Notes: generated by a model not told the origin, from the letters alone. Shown: positions 21,459 to 31,169, numbered from the stretch's first letter. The stretch is DNA of 64,000 nucleotides from Symbiodinium kawagutii (GCA_009767595.1 VSDK01026424.1:227401-291400), one strand, 5' to 3'. Made by a program: numbers and translations.

Positions 21459-21539
21459 CTTCGCCATCCAGTAGTGGCTCTGGCAGCCAGTGCGGATGTT
21501 GATATCCCCAACGACAGACAGAATAGGTAGGAACCGTCA
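21459..21539 (-). CDS. putative internal exon, product unknown
   Basis: The minus frame TVPTYSVCRWGYQHPHWLPE continues PLLDGE, entered after GATGCTAG and left at G|GTTGAC. Two bases in, one out: compatible with 21978-22061 upstream and 19734-19788 downstream. Another minus frame (LAARATTGWRRLTPDEAAKF) is also open here, so the frame is uncertain. Confidence 0.3.
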
Positions 21540-21737
21540 CTAGCATCATTAGTTGTTGTATAACCAGCAATTAACCCCAGTGACCATCATTACAAGCCAC
21601 AATTCATCATAGTCTATCATGAGCAATCTATCGAGTAGAAGCATCATGAATCCCTGGATATCTAACCTTGACCATCATTCACCATCAAATGCCCATCTAT
21701 TGACCATTGCTTACAGTCAATTCAAGCTTTATCAACC

Positions 21738-21835
21738 ACTGGTTGGTGGTTTCAACCCCTATGAAAAATATTAGTCAACCAATCAGTTGTTAGTGATTAC
21801 GAGGGAAAATGAAAAATGTTCAAAACCATCAACCA
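21738..21835 (+). mobile_element. family C MITE-like element
   Basis: CTGGTTGGTGGTTTCAACCC to TTCAAAACCATCAACCAG; interior TATTAGTCAACCAATC and GATTACGAGGGAAAAT. Confidence 0.75.
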
Positions 21836-21852
21836 GACCATCATTAACATAA

Positions 21853-21952
21853 ATGGTGGTTCTCAAAATAGGGGTACCCCCAAATCATCCTTTTAAGCAT
21901 TTTTTTGTGATAAACCAACCATTTCTGGGGTTCCCTATATTAAGAAACAACC
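21853..21952 (+). mobile_element. family A MITE-like element
   Basis: TGGTGGTTCTCAAAATAGGGG to GGGGTTCCCTATATTAAGAAAC, with the core CAAATCATCC...GATAAACCAACC. It begins 18 bp after a family C copy. Confidence 0.75.
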
Positions 21953-21977
21953 AAATGAAGCATCACACATCATCGAC

Positions 21978-22061
21978 CATCATCCGCCGCCGTGGAGCCC
22001 GTGGCTTGAAACGCGCCTCGAGGGATTGAGCTCGTGGCTCGAAATGCGCCTGCGCCTGCAT
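21978..22061 (-). CDS. putative internal exon, product unknown
   Basis: After CACCACGGCAG the frame compatible with its neighbours reads AGAGAFRATSSIPRGAFQAT then GSTAADD, and leaves at G|GTCGAT. The alternative frame MQAQAHFEPRAQSLEARFKP is equally protein-like. The DNA holds an internal near-duplication (GCCCGTGGCTTGAAACGCGCCT and GCTCGTGGCTCGAAATGCGCCT), so the exon probably grew by a 33-bp duplication. Confidence 0.4.
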
Positions 22062-22074
22062 CTGCCGTGGTGAA

Positions 22075-22660
22075 TTGATGGCTGGTTTTGTGGTGGACAA
22101 TGATGCTTAAATGATCCACCAGGTTAATAGCTGGTGAATAGCTGGTTGATGGATAATAGCTGGTTGGTTAATAACTGACGGTTAATCAACCAGCTTTGTG
22201 ATCGAAAATTGATAGTTAATAGCTGGTTGATGGATGGGTAAACTGTAGAAGGTGAATCTATGGATTTGATATGTTAAACAATGGTTAAATTGATGGTTGA
22301 TCGGCGATGGGCATTTGATGATTGAATGATGGTTCAACTATACTTAATTATGATTAATGTTGCAGACTCATGGTGGATAGTAGTGCTCGCTAATCATGCT
22401 TTATAGGGGTGACCGATCATTCTTGTCAGATACTCATGGTTGACAATGATTGATGATCATGGGTGATAAAAGTTGAACATAATAGAGAATAACTTTGGTG
22501 AATGATGGCTGCTGATGGTTGACAATGACATTTAGCAATGATACACAATGCTTCCTCATTATCAAGAGCTAGTGTCCGAAGCAAATGATAAATATCATTA
22601 CACATGAAACATTGAATTAGCCATCATAAACCATCATTAATCATGAATAACCATTAAGTA
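22075..22660. repeat. GGTTAATAGCTGGTTGATGG simple sequence
   Basis: Degenerate G-strand repeats; TAATAGCTGGTTGATGGAT recurs at about 22139 and 22214. No gene seen. Confidence 0.6.
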
Positions 22661-22676
22661 ACCACAATTAACCTAC

Positions 22677-22790
22677 CATTTGCTTCGGCCACTCCTCGGG
22701 CCACTCGGCCCGTGTGCCACTCCCCTTGAAGTACCAGGGCTCGCGCGCAGACTACCCCAGGCGCAGCGAATTTCGCGCTGGTGCGTTCCG
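22677..22790 (-). CDS. putative internal exon, product unknown
   Basis: Very well bounded: acceptor CCATTTTTCACAG, donor G|GTAGGT. 37 codons: ERTSAKFAAPGVVCARALVL then QGEWHTGRVARGVAEAN. Two bases in, one out, which fits both the 46-bp island at 23805-23850 and the island at 21978-22061. The product is not recognised. One minus frame in this island has a stop, and the plus strand lacks an AG before its open frame, so this reading is preferred. Confidence 0.55.
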
Positions 22791-22947
22791 CTGTGAAAAA
22801 TGGCTAGGTGAATGGGCATGGTGTGGCAAATCATGGTGGTAAGCTGATGGTGTTCATGCTTTCTCGAAGCTGGCGAATGATCGTTAATCACACAATCAAG
22901 AAGGCCTAATCATGAACCATACTTCTTAAAACATGCTTACCCAGAAA

Positions 22948-23782
22948 GGTTGATGATAAGTTGTTGATAAGTTGATGATAATTTGATGATAATTTGATGA
23001 TAATTTGATGATAATTTGATGATAAGTTGATGATAAGTTGATGATAAGTTGATGATAAGTTGATGATAAGTTGATGATAAGTTGATGATAAGTTGATGAT
23101 AAGTTGATGATAAGTTGATGATAATTTGATGATAAGTTGATGATAAGTTGATGATAAGTTGATGATAAGTTGATGATAATTTGATGATAATTTGATGATA
23201 AGTTGATGATAAGTTGATGATAAGTTGATGATAAGTTGATGATAAGTTGATGATAAGTTGATGATAAGTTGATGATAATTTGATGATAAGTTGATGATAA
23301 GTTGATGATAAGTTGATGATAATTTGATGATAAGTTGATGATAAGTTGATGATAATTTGATGATAATTTGATGATAAGTTGATGATAAGTTGATGATAAT
23401 TTGATGATAAGTTGATGATAAGTTGATGATAATTTGATGATAAGTTGATGATAAGTTGATGATAATTTGATGATAAGTTGATGATAAGTTGATGATAATT
23501 TGATGATAAGTTGATGATAAGTTGATGATAAGTTGATGATAATTTGATGATAAGTTGATGATAAGTTGATGATAAGTTGATGATAAGTTGATGATAAGTT
23601 GATGATAATTTGATGATAAGTTGATGATAAGTTGATGATAATTTGATGATAAGTTGATGTAAGTTGTTGATAAGTTGATGATAATTTGATGATAATTTGA
23701 TGATAATTTGATGATAATTTGATGATAAGTTGATGATAAGTTGATGATAAGTTGATGATAAGTTGATGATTTTGTTGTTGAT
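22948..23782. repeat. 11-bp tandem array TTGATGATAAG / TTGATGATAAT
   Basis: About 75 copies of an 11-bp monomer with a single variable position (G or T) that alternates irregularly, and one indel cluster near 23655-23670. Minus frames of 323 and 309 codons (INLSSTYHQ type) run through it only because 33 nt is a multiple of 3. Its monomer is related to the 11-bp monomer of the large satellite at 10775. Confidence 0.95.
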
Positions 23783-23804
23783 GAGTTGATGGTTGATGAC
23801 TAGC

Positions 23805-23850
23805 CATGGTGGAAGGGGCCCTGCTCCCGGGTCCAGCTGGGTTTGGCTGT
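23805..23850 (-). CDS. putative 46-bp micro-exon
   Basis: Acceptor GGCCGTTTTTACAG, then TAKPSWTREQGPFHH plus one base, then GCTAGT, a GC-type donor. Phase 0 in matches the phase-0 exit of 25368-25444; one base out matches 22677-22790. If the GC donor is wrong, the exon end moves. The 11-bp array starts 23 bp downstream. Confidence 0.4.
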
Positions 23851-23924
23851 CTGTAAAAACGGCCACGCGGACAGGTCGTCAGTTGCCACTTGGTCAATGA
23901 TCAACCAAGTCATTGTCTGGATAA

Positions 23925-24008
23925 GGTGGTTTCTCAGAATAGGGGACCTAAAAGATAGTTGGTTTATTGCCTTTAAATAGGCAATAAACTGCCTATTTTG
24001 AGAAACAG
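23925..24008 (+). mobile_element. family A MITE-like element, short
   Basis: GGTGGTTTCTCAGAATAGGGG to TGCCTATTTTGAGAAACAG. The middle is itself an inverted repeat (GGTTTATTGCCTTTAAATAGGCAATAAAC), giving a nearly perfect 84-bp hairpin. Confidence 0.7.
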
Positions 24009-24009
24009 C

Positions 24010-24830
24010 TATATACCTAATTACTTGGCGCATTATGACGTAGCTTGTTTGACCCTCTATATACCTAAGTGGCACATGTATAGCGCCTCATGTTGCCGTT
24101 GATGTACCTACATGGCACCTTGTTATCCTCTGTACCAGTTTAGGTTGCCGTTCTCCGTATGTGTCGCTTAAACATGTTAGGGCAAAGCTAACTGATGACC
24201 CACCAACTTGATCAACGGAAGCAAACCCAATCGCAACGGCAACACACTGGGTGGACCACATTTGGCTTGGCACTGCTAGCTTCAAAGATCATGTGCTTAG
24301 TCTCTCATAAATCAACCTGGAAGCCAACAATCACAATTTTTTACAGGTGAACAGACTTTTTTCAGTGATGGGTTTTCCAGTTCCAGGTTACTTTGCCAGG
24401 GAGTACTTGCTCAAAGTCACATAGAAAGTGGGACAAACCTGACGATGGGCCTCGAACCAACCCCCTGACCAGCAGTTCAAGCTGGGAGGTGCAGTAACTA
24501 ACCAGAATCCAATGACCATTATCAAGCTATATAAGGGGTTTACTGCTATAAATGTTTAACATAAAGTGGGGGACATTTTGAGAAACCAGCATATTGCTAG
24601 CAAATAAACGTTCCTAGATAATTAAACAAAATGAATCGTAAGCATCAACGTTCATCAATCACTACAAACTATTTTAAACCATTCTTGCCCATTGTCAACG
24701 AGGCATTGTAGAGAAAAAACAAATCAAGCAATATTCTATCACCACAACTTTTGATCAGTCAGCTTCCGGCCAAGCGCATGGCTTCGCTATCCTTCCCTCT
24801 TCATGGCTTCAGTTTTGAACTCGTCAGCTT
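24010..24830. other. spacer, no gene seen
   Basis: No boundary-supported frame. It contains the words ATATACCTAA three times (24010-24070) and a partial family A right end at about 24575-24592. A tRNA-like fold near 24441-24500 was examined and rejected. Confidence 0.4.
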
Positions 24831-24837
24831 CTCACAT

Positions 24838-25075
24838 GGTGACTACGAGGGCGGCGCATTGATCGAGTACCATGGAGTGCTGCACCGAAGGCTCCAAGAG
24901 ACCATACCATTCTTCGTGAACTAATACAGTCCAATAGGAATAGCATCTAAGGTCACACAGTCCTGCAGAAAAAGGCCGCCGTGCACCATGTAGACTTCTT
25001 GGTTGAAGTGGTGGTTTCAGCACCCATGGAGGAAAAACTTCAGGTGGATTCTTTAATCGTCCAATAGAAATCATT
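24838..25075 (-). other. weak coding island
   Basis: Minus frames of 80 codons (LCDLRCYSYWTVLVHEEWYG) and a shorter one (VYMVHGGLFLQDCVTLDAIP) overlap. No clean splice boundaries; possibly exon or retroelement debris. Confidence 0.25.
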
Positions 25076-25091
25076 TACAGTAATGGTCAAT

Positions 25092-25181
25092 TTAAATACG
25101 GGTACCCTTCAATCATCCAGTTTATCAACCATTTATAGCAATAAACCAATCATTTTTTGGGTTTCCTATTTAAAGAAACCA
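25092..25181 (+). mobile_element. family A element, left end decayed
   Basis: ATTTAAATACGGGTACCC, TCAATCATCCAGTTTATC, AATAAACCAATC and GGGTTTCCTATTTAAAGAAACC. Confidence 0.6.
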
Positions 25182-25189
25182 TGATTTGC

Positions 25190-25345
25190 CATCATTGACC
25201 GCTTTAAACCCTCATACTGAACCGTCACAAACCATCACCAACCATCACAAACCATCACGAACCATCACTAACCATCACCAACCACTCACCATCATCAAGA
25301 ATCACCATCGATTTACCAAAGACTAATCAATCTCCATTGACGAAA
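25190..25345. repeat. ACCATCACAAACCATCAC tandem repeat
   Basis: Roughly eight units of an 11-bp word (AACCATCACNA) between 25222 and 25300. Confidence 0.7.
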
Positions 25346-25367
25346 TCAATTGTCATCATGCGCTTAC

Positions 25368-25444
25368 CAACTGCAGCTCCGCCTCTTTTTTTGGCTCCGG
25401 ATCGATCAAGTCAAATGAAACATCCGCGGCAACCTGTGCAACAT
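25368..25444 (-). CDS. putative internal exon, product unknown
   Basis: Acceptor GATTCACCTCACAG, donor TTG|GTAAGC (close to the eukaryotic consensus). 25 codons: VAQVAADVSFDLIDPEPKKE then AELQL. Acidic and lysine-rich. Two bases in, phase 0 out; it joins in phase to 23805-23850 but not to 26082-26165, so an exon is probably missing between them. The plus strand is open but serine-rich and less protein-like. Confidence 0.55.
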
Positions 25445-25707
25445 CTGTGAGGTGAATCAATGTGTCAACCAGCTATTTAATGATCCTAGACTTTTGGTTG
25501 CTCGAACGGTTCTCTTGGTTTATATCGGTTTGTATCTGTTATTGGATAATATTATTGGTATCGGTGCTAGGATATTTACTCAAATGTCATTCATTTGGTT
25601 AATGGTTCTATCGCGATATCGGTTTATGTGTCAATGTATCCTGGTATCAGGTCCTAATAGTTAATTCACCATGAACAAATGAATAGCATTTTTTCTTATT
25701 GGTCCAT

Positions 25708-25808
25708 AGGGGTGCTTCTCAAAATAGGGACCTCCCCCACTCATCCAATATTAACCATCTACCGTCACAAACCACCCATTTTTGGGGTCTCCAATTTTGG
25801 GAAACCAC
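25708..25808 (+). mobile_element. family A MITE-like element
   Basis: GGTGCTTCTCAAAATAGGGAC to GGGTCTCCAATTTTGGGAAACC; core ACTCATCCAATATTAACC. Confidence 0.7.
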
Positions 25809-26081
25809 CACATATGTTCTACCGCTGCCCGCTGACCAAGCGAAATCTGGGAACGTTTGTTTTCCTTGGGCTTTTCCAGTGAGAGTTGCCAACCATCAGG
25901 CTGCTGAAATTGTGGTGGTCACAGGTCCATAGACATAGTGGTACCCTGGTTGCGATCCCAAGCTATGATCGTGACGGGTAACCAATCAGCTACGAGGTAC
26001 ATCATTTATGGACACGCCCCATCAATCATAGTTAATGGTTGTCGTGTTGATGTGTCTCAATGTTGTGTTGGGTCCGCTCAC

Positions 26082-26165
26082 CACTCGTTTGTTGCATCAT
26101 TGGCCAATTTGTTGTTGAGTATATGCTTTAGGCTGATGCTCGGCAAAGCAGCGAACGCAGTCCGC
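26082..26165 (-). CDS. putative internal exon, product unknown
   Basis: GATTTTGACTTTGAG then 27 codons RTAFAALPSISLKHILNNKL then ANDATNE, ending TG|GTGAGC. One base in, two out, matching the exit of 26741-26818. The composition is helical and basic; the donor is strong and the acceptor moderate. Confidence 0.4.
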
Positions 26166-26209
26166 CTCAAAGTCAAAATCATAGCTAATGGTTAAGCATT
26201 GATCAATCA

Positions 26210-26570
26210 ACCACCACTACCGCTTTACCATGATCAATGAACCACCATAGTTTCTGGTAAGGGTTCAATGGTTAATGATCAACTACCAATTCTGAGAGCT
26301 GGCTCCTCGCCATGATGGTTGATGGATGTTCATGGTTTACGTGGATACAATCAAACATCACATGCGATTGGATCATCCGGTTTATTAATTCATGAAAATC
26401 AACCCCACCAGGGTGAATGGTGAAATGGCTAGGTATGATGAATCATGCTTACTCATGATTTGTTATTGGTAAACTCCAGTTTATTGTTGATGATTAATCC
26501 TGGTCAACAAAAAATATGGCTTACTCATTGGTATTGGATAATCATGGTCAGTTCAGAATGGTCAATCACG
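26210..26570. other. simple-sequence spacer
   Basis: Mixed GGTTGATGG and CATGATGAATC words on both strands; no gene seen. Confidence 0.5.
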
Positions 26571-26574
26571 GTCA

Positions 26575-26705
26575 TTAAACCCATATAAACCCATATGAGC
26601 CCATATCAATCCCTATAGATTTTATAAAAACCCATATGAGCCCATATCAATCCATATAAATTCCATATAAATTCCATATAAATTCCCCACATAAACCCAC
26701 ATAAA
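26575..26705. repeat. CCATATAAA/CCCATATGAG tandem words
   Basis: About eleven 10-12-bp units: CCCATATAAA, CCCATATGAG, CCCATATCAAT, CCATATAAATT. It ends 36 bp from the next exon-like island. Confidence 0.8.
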
Positions 26706-26740
26706 TCACGATGAACTTCCCAGGCTACTTATTGCTTCAC

Positions 26741-26818
26741 CAGATTCCACGCGCCTCGGCAGCCAGGGCCTTGAAGCGTTTCAGCTCCAGTGGCTTCCTA
26801 AGGGCACTGCTGGCACCC
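26741..26818 (-). CDS. putative internal exon, product unknown
   Basis: Minus frame GASSALRKPLELKRFKALAA continues EARGI, left at TG|GTGAAG. The acceptor used here is GCGGTCCCCAG (one base in, phase-compatible with 29105-29236). An earlier acceptor CTACGCTGCAG would add AITAAVPR in the same frame but break the phase. Basic and helical; no family recognised. Confidence 0.5.
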
Positions 26819-27506
26819 CTGGGGACCGCTGCGGTGATGGCGGCTGCAGCGTAGAAATGGAGGATAAGTGCACCAACCAATCAGATGTGCTTTCTATGGT
26901 AGCTTGATAGTCCACCAACCTTTCTACCTTCGAAGAATTTCGGCTTTGGCATATTACCAGTTGGATCCTTCACCAACCCATCATGATAATTTCACCAACA
27001 AGAATTGTTGGAATACTTGCTGGTTAATGACGGTACACCAGTGCTACAAAGTTTTGACCCACAGCCATAGTATGTTTTTTCCAGACAGTTTCCCGCTTTC
27101 CAGCTAGGTGCTCGAGGTACCACCAGGTTGTACACCATGATGCATCCACAATATGGCTGTGGTTCAGCCTCTACCTAAACGGCTGTTCATGCCCTGAACA
27201 AAACCATCCAGCTGCTAAGATTGGCACTAAAACCCGATCGTTGCTTGGTTGGTATCCATGGCCACGAGGCTTTAACCAACCAACCTATGGTTTATCTGGC
27301 CGATTAATGGCGAATCATAGGGGATATCAATCGACAGTAGTAGGGGACATATGGCCATAAGACCTTCATGATTTACAGAGTCCTGACTGTTGTCTTCTTT
27401 CCTCCCCTGTGTTGAAACATAATAAACCATTGTCAACCAGATTTGTCTGCAATTTCCATCACATTCGAGCATCACGAGTAAAAATCATCGAGCAGGTTGG
27501 AAAACT

Positions 27507-28417
27507 TCAGCTGAGTGAGGTTTGGTTGAAAGCGCACGAACCTCTTTGAGTGGTTGAAAGCTGGATGAGGCTAGATCCTTGATCGTTCAGTTTCAGGAGC
27601 GTCTGGAAAATTGGTTTGATGTTCAGCACTAGGTGATGTGCAACGTCGGTCAAAGTGCCAAAGCGCTGCGGTACGAAAGACTTCCTCCGTAGCACCTGCT
27701 CTTGGACCAGCAAACTTGCAAGCTTCGGGGAATTCTTGATGGCCGGAGCCAGACCTCCATGCTCACCGTCATTGCTGTTACTTGAATATCCGGGAATCGG
27801 TAAGGTGATGAGCTTGTCAATCCTTGTGTCAGAACAAAAAGCATTCTTGAGAGCACGTGTTGATGAGTGGGTGCCGAAGCGAATGACAGCTTTGAGTGAC
27901 GGAAGCGTACCGTTTTCGTGGTCAATGGGAAACAACAAAAATCTGAAAGAAATAAATACTACTATATGCAATTTGTTTGTTATAGTATTGCAGGGGTATA
28001 CTATCACAAGGCATTCAAGAAGATCACGAAATTCGAACAAACCGGAATCATTCTGGATTTCATGCCACACAGTGTGAAAAAGTATGCATCAGGTCTTGGT
28101 ATTGCCGCGCGGAAAAAACGTACCACCTCATGGTGCATTCATGTTTACCGCTTAGAGTTTGAACACTTTGGGTTGCCTGGCCTTGGCAAACCTCGCAGCC
28201 AAGGGTTCAGCTCCTTCGGCATCTGATACGAATGCCTTCCAAGGTCTGACCAAGAGATGCCAGCATATGAATCGGGCCTCCTTGAGTATGATGAGGAAAC
28301 AATACCGCAGTTCGTGTTGGAAGATGCTCCTAAGATCCTCCTCGTGGTCACACCCCAACGAAACAACAGGACGGAGTTTTTCTCAACAAACATGATATCA
28401 TTGACATGCATTGCCAT
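27507..28417 (-). pseudogene. frame-shifted coding relic, product unknown
   Basis: Minus frames with clear protein composition: 28417-28330 (VNDIMFVEKNSVLLFRWG), then 28358-28152 (DLRSIFQHELRYCFLIILKE, ARFICWHLLVRPWKAFVSDA), then 28070-27507 (PSLKAVIRFGTHSSTRALKN, FGTLTDVAHHLVLNIKPIFQ). At least two frameshifts separate them, so about 250 codons of one ancestral gene seem present. The opposite strand also has a 140-codon frame but with poorer composition. Not recognised. Confidence 0.45.
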
Positions 28418-28509
28418 CGAACAACAGCAACCGCATCAAGAATGGCTCCGGAAACAACCGAACAACGAAACAAATTAAACAAACAAACAAACTCAACTAT
28501 GTAAACAAC

Positions 28510-28606
28510 GGGTGGTTTCTCGAATCTCCAAATCATCCAGTTTATAAAGCACTTGCAATAGTAAACCAACTACTTATGGGGGGTTCCTATTGTAAGAAAG
28601 CACCAT
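28510..28606 (+). mobile_element. family A MITE-like element, decayed
   Basis: GGTGGTTTCTCGAATCTCC, AAATCATCCAGTTTAT, AGTAAACCAACT, GGGGTTCCTATTGTAAGAAAGCACC. Confidence 0.6.
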
Positions 28607-28609
28607 ATA

Positions 28610-29080
28610 CTAATTGTTTAACCATCAGTTTGTTGGTGATTATCCCCTATGATAAACCACTATAATCCCCCATAAAACCATATTTTGCCCAAGCCATATT
28701 GTGGTGAAAACCACCATATTGACTAGCTGTTTAACCACTATTTACCCGTATTGTAGTTAATCATCCCCTATTATTAACCACTAGTAATCAAAAAGTCTAT
28801 CCTTTCCCATTATTTGTGGTGAGTAAGCCATGGTCAACTATTCACCATTATTGAGCCATTTCAGCCATATTTCGAGGATAGAAACCACCAACTCAGATTA
28901 TACAAAATATGATCAACATATTTCACCTATGAATATAATATCCACTATAATTAAACCATTTAAGAAACCTGAAACCATTTCTTAATTGCACCTAAATGGT
29001 TTCATTATAATGAATCTTACATCTAAATTGCACCATTTCTAATCTCCTATAGAAACCACCAACTCAGCAGCTGCGAAATT
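28610..29080. other. AT-rich spacer with ATCCCCTAT blocks
   Basis: Two divergent copies of a ~110-bp block: GTTTAACCATCAGTTTGTTGG with GATTATCCCCTATGATAAACC (28617) and GTTTAACCACTATTTACCCG with AATCATCCCCTATTATTAACC (28729). Similar blocks lie at 21375, 37790, 38100 and 49880. No gene seen. Confidence 0.45.
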
Positions 29081-29104
29081 CCATGGGCAGCGCACCGTCG
29101 TCAC

Positions 29105-29236
29105 TGTCCGGACCCGGGCGCGGTGCAAGGTGCGCCCCGTGCGCTGCGTCCCAGTCTCAGCTGCAGATGCTGCGCCAGCTCCTGGCAGAGCTCGGGATCC
29201 TCCAGGACTTCCCGGACCTGACGGGGACGTGCGGCG
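29105..29236 (-). CDS. putative internal exon, product unknown
   Basis: GC-rich island, minus frame RPRQVREVLEDPELCQELAQ then HLQLRLGRSARGAPCTAPGS, ending CA|GTGACG. The acceptor TTCCTGCGGCTCAG gives one base in, matching 30902-31069. Leucine/glutamate-rich, helical. The plus strand opens at an ATG (29083) with QLQMLRQLLAELGILQDFPD and a G|GTAGCT donor, and is a serious competitor; only the phase chain favours the minus strand. Confidence 0.45.
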
Positions 29237-29269
29237 CTGAGCCGCAGGAAGGTAGCTGTGGTTAAGTAG

Positions 29270-29670
29270 TGGTTTATAGTGGTTAATGATGAGTTTACCT
29301 AGGGGATTATAGTGGTTAATAGTGGTTAATAGTGGTTAATGATGGTTAAAAGTGGTTAACTAGTGGTTGATAGTGGTGATTTATAGTGGTTAAGTAGTGG
29401 TTGATAGTGGTTGGTAGATGTTAGTAGTGGTTAAGTATGACTAGTAGTGGTTAATCATGGTTAATAGTGGTTAACAAATGGGGAACGGTGGTTAATAGTA
29501 AATGCAAACACATGTTCATTAATAGTGGTTGATAATCACACTTAATGATAGAAGATGTTAGTAGTGGTTAGTATTAGTTATTTAGTTGATTAATAGCGGT
29601 CAATGATGCCTAGTTGATGATGGGCTAAAAGCACCGTGAATTCATAGTTTATAATTGTCAATTGACTACC
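29270..29670. repeat. AGTGGTTAATAGTGGTTAA simple sequence
   Basis: G-strand tandem-like repeat of a ~10-bp word (ATAGTGGTTA), most regular at 29295-29345. Confidence 0.7.
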
Positions 29671-29674
29671 CAAG

Positions 29675-29724
<50 letters not shown>
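29675..29724. repeat. (CAT)n microsatellite
   Basis: About 16 uninterrupted CAT triplets. Confidence 0.95.
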
Positions 29725-29792
29725 CCGTGATGGCTAATTGATAGTCATGGGCTTAATGAATGTTAATGAATGTGAATGAATGTTAATGATAC

Positions 29793-29965
29793 GTAGTGAT
29801 GGGTGATGATCATTGATGATAGTCACTGCAATAATGCAGAGTCGTACGGAGTGATGGGTGGTGATCATTGATGATAGTCACTGCAATAATGCAGAGTCGT
29901 ACGGAGTGATGGGTGGTGATCATTGATGATAGTCACTGCAATAATGCAGAGTCGTACGGAGTGAT
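29793..29965. repeat. 55-bp tandem triplication
   Basis: The unit contains CACTGCAATAATGCAGAG and TCGTACGGAGTGATGGG. The ACTGCA marker falls at 29825, 29880 and 29935, exactly 55 bp apart; the last copy diverges at GATGTGTGG. Confidence 0.95.
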
Positions 29966-30459
29966 GTGTGGTGATCAAACCATGTCCATGGATGATGATC
30001 ATTGATCATGTTTCGTAAATGCTAGTAGTCATTGTTGATAATGCATTGGCTCATGATGGCTCATGATGGCTAGTGATGGTTGATGATGGCCAGCGGTTAG
30101 TAAAGGCTATATAATGATGCTTGGTGATAGTTGCTGATGATTACTGATGATTCCTGATGATTGCCAATGATGGCTGATGATTGCTGTGATGGTTGATTAT
30201 CACTTATGATTGACACTGGTTGAAAATTCATAGTCATGGGCTCTTAAATGCTATCAATGGCCTACATAACCCCTTTTTGGCAAGTTCTCTTGCCATCACC
30301 CCCCCACTAGTGCCTCTAATTTGGGACACCACACCAAGTTTCACAAGGATCTCATGGGTTCTTTGTCCATCCATGGTGCCTCCCCAAGTTCCATTGGCGG
30401 GGGTGCTAAAATGATCGACCCCAGGCCACGCCGACTCCAGTTTTGATTCAGGTGAAGGG

Positions 30460-30655
30460 GCTCCTCAAAACGGTTGGAACCCCCAAAAAAATGGTTGGTT
30501 TATGTTGGTTTACTATCACAAATGGTCAATAAAGGACGATTTACTGATTTATAGCCATTGATGGGGGGTACCCTGTTTTGATTGGTTTGTTGCGACAAAT
30601 GGGTTCATCAAGGATGTCGCTCTCTGATTTAGGGGTACCCTGTTTTGAGAAATGC
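30460..30655 (-). mobile_element. family A-related tandem remnants
   Basis: CTCCTCAAAACGGTTGGAACCCCC, ATGGTTGGTTTATGTTGG and GGGGGGTACCCTGTTTTGA, followed by a second GGGGTACCCTGTTTTGAGAAATGCCC at 30630. This looks like one element followed by the right end of another. Confidence 0.5.
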
Positions 30656-30901
30656 CCAGTTGATTCTATAGATAAGTTAGAACCATTCATCCAGATTTTA
30701 TTAGTGTCTTCTATACACCTCTTAGTTGGCTTTGTATCCACTAATAGTCGTATACCCATTATTCCATCATAAGGATAGATTTAGGGTAACTAGTTGCAAC
30801 AACTATTACGTAATTGATAATCAATAGTGTTGCAAATCATTAGCACCTGCTACACCTGCTTAGCTGACCACGGTTCTTAATCATGTAGGCCATTTATCCA
30901 C

Positions 30902-31069
30902 CTGTCAGCTGCCTCTCCACTGCAACGATGCTTGCCCGTCGCTAGCCTCAATGGCACCGATCTCTTGACAGAATTCCAAGGCCTCCCAGCGGCGGTGTCG
31001 ATGGGATGGGAATCGCACCAAGGGATGCAATCAGAAGCCACGGACATCGATACATTTTGCAGTACACTC
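30902..31069 (-). CDS. putative internal exon, product unknown
   Basis: Acceptor GTTAGTTTCCAG, donor AG|GTGGAT. 55 codons: SVLQNVSMSVASDCIPWCDS then HPIDTAAGRPWNSVKRSVPL then RLATGKHRCSGEAAD. One base in and two out fit both neighbours. Another minus frame (ALEFCQEIGAIEASDGQASL) is also protein-like and would make a much shorter exon, so the frame is uncertain. The acceptor sits at the edge of a long inverted repeat. Confidence 0.35.
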
Positions 31070-31165
31070 CTGGAAACTAACATAGACCCTCCCAAATAGG
31101 GATTCAAAGATCAGTTTCCTATTGGGAGACCCTTCTGGTAGGGTCTATGTTAGTTTCCTGGAGGC
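31066..31165. repeat. inverted repeat abutting a splice acceptor
   Basis: TCCTGGAAACTAACATAGACCCT at 31068-31090 is repeated in inverse at about 31140-31162 (AGGGTCTATGTTAGTTTCCTGGA), with a second inner pair TCCCAAATAGG / CCTATTGGGAG. The hairpin would have ~23-bp arms. Confidence 0.85.
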
Positions 31166-31169
31166 TGAG

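Noticed and set aside
22926-23897. 323- and 309-codon minus-strand frames (INLSSTYHQ repeats)
   Set aside because: Pure translation of the 11-bp array with no independent coding signal.
24441-24505. tRNA-like fold on the minus strand (stem CCAGC/GCTGG, loop TTGAACT, then GGTTCGAG)
   Set aside because: The anticodon-like stem pairs, but position 37 is C, the D and T stems have mismatches, and no acceptor stem closes.
27655-28077. 140-codon plus-strand frame
   Set aside because: Antisense to a longer minus frame with better composition.
29083-29265. Plus-strand reading starting MGSAPSSLSGPG
   Set aside because: A serious competitor with a G|GTAGCT donor, set aside only because the minus reading joins its neighbours in phase.
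29793-29965. CRISPR-like regular repeats
   Set aside because: The 55-bp units are contiguous with no spacers, and the genome is eukaryotic.
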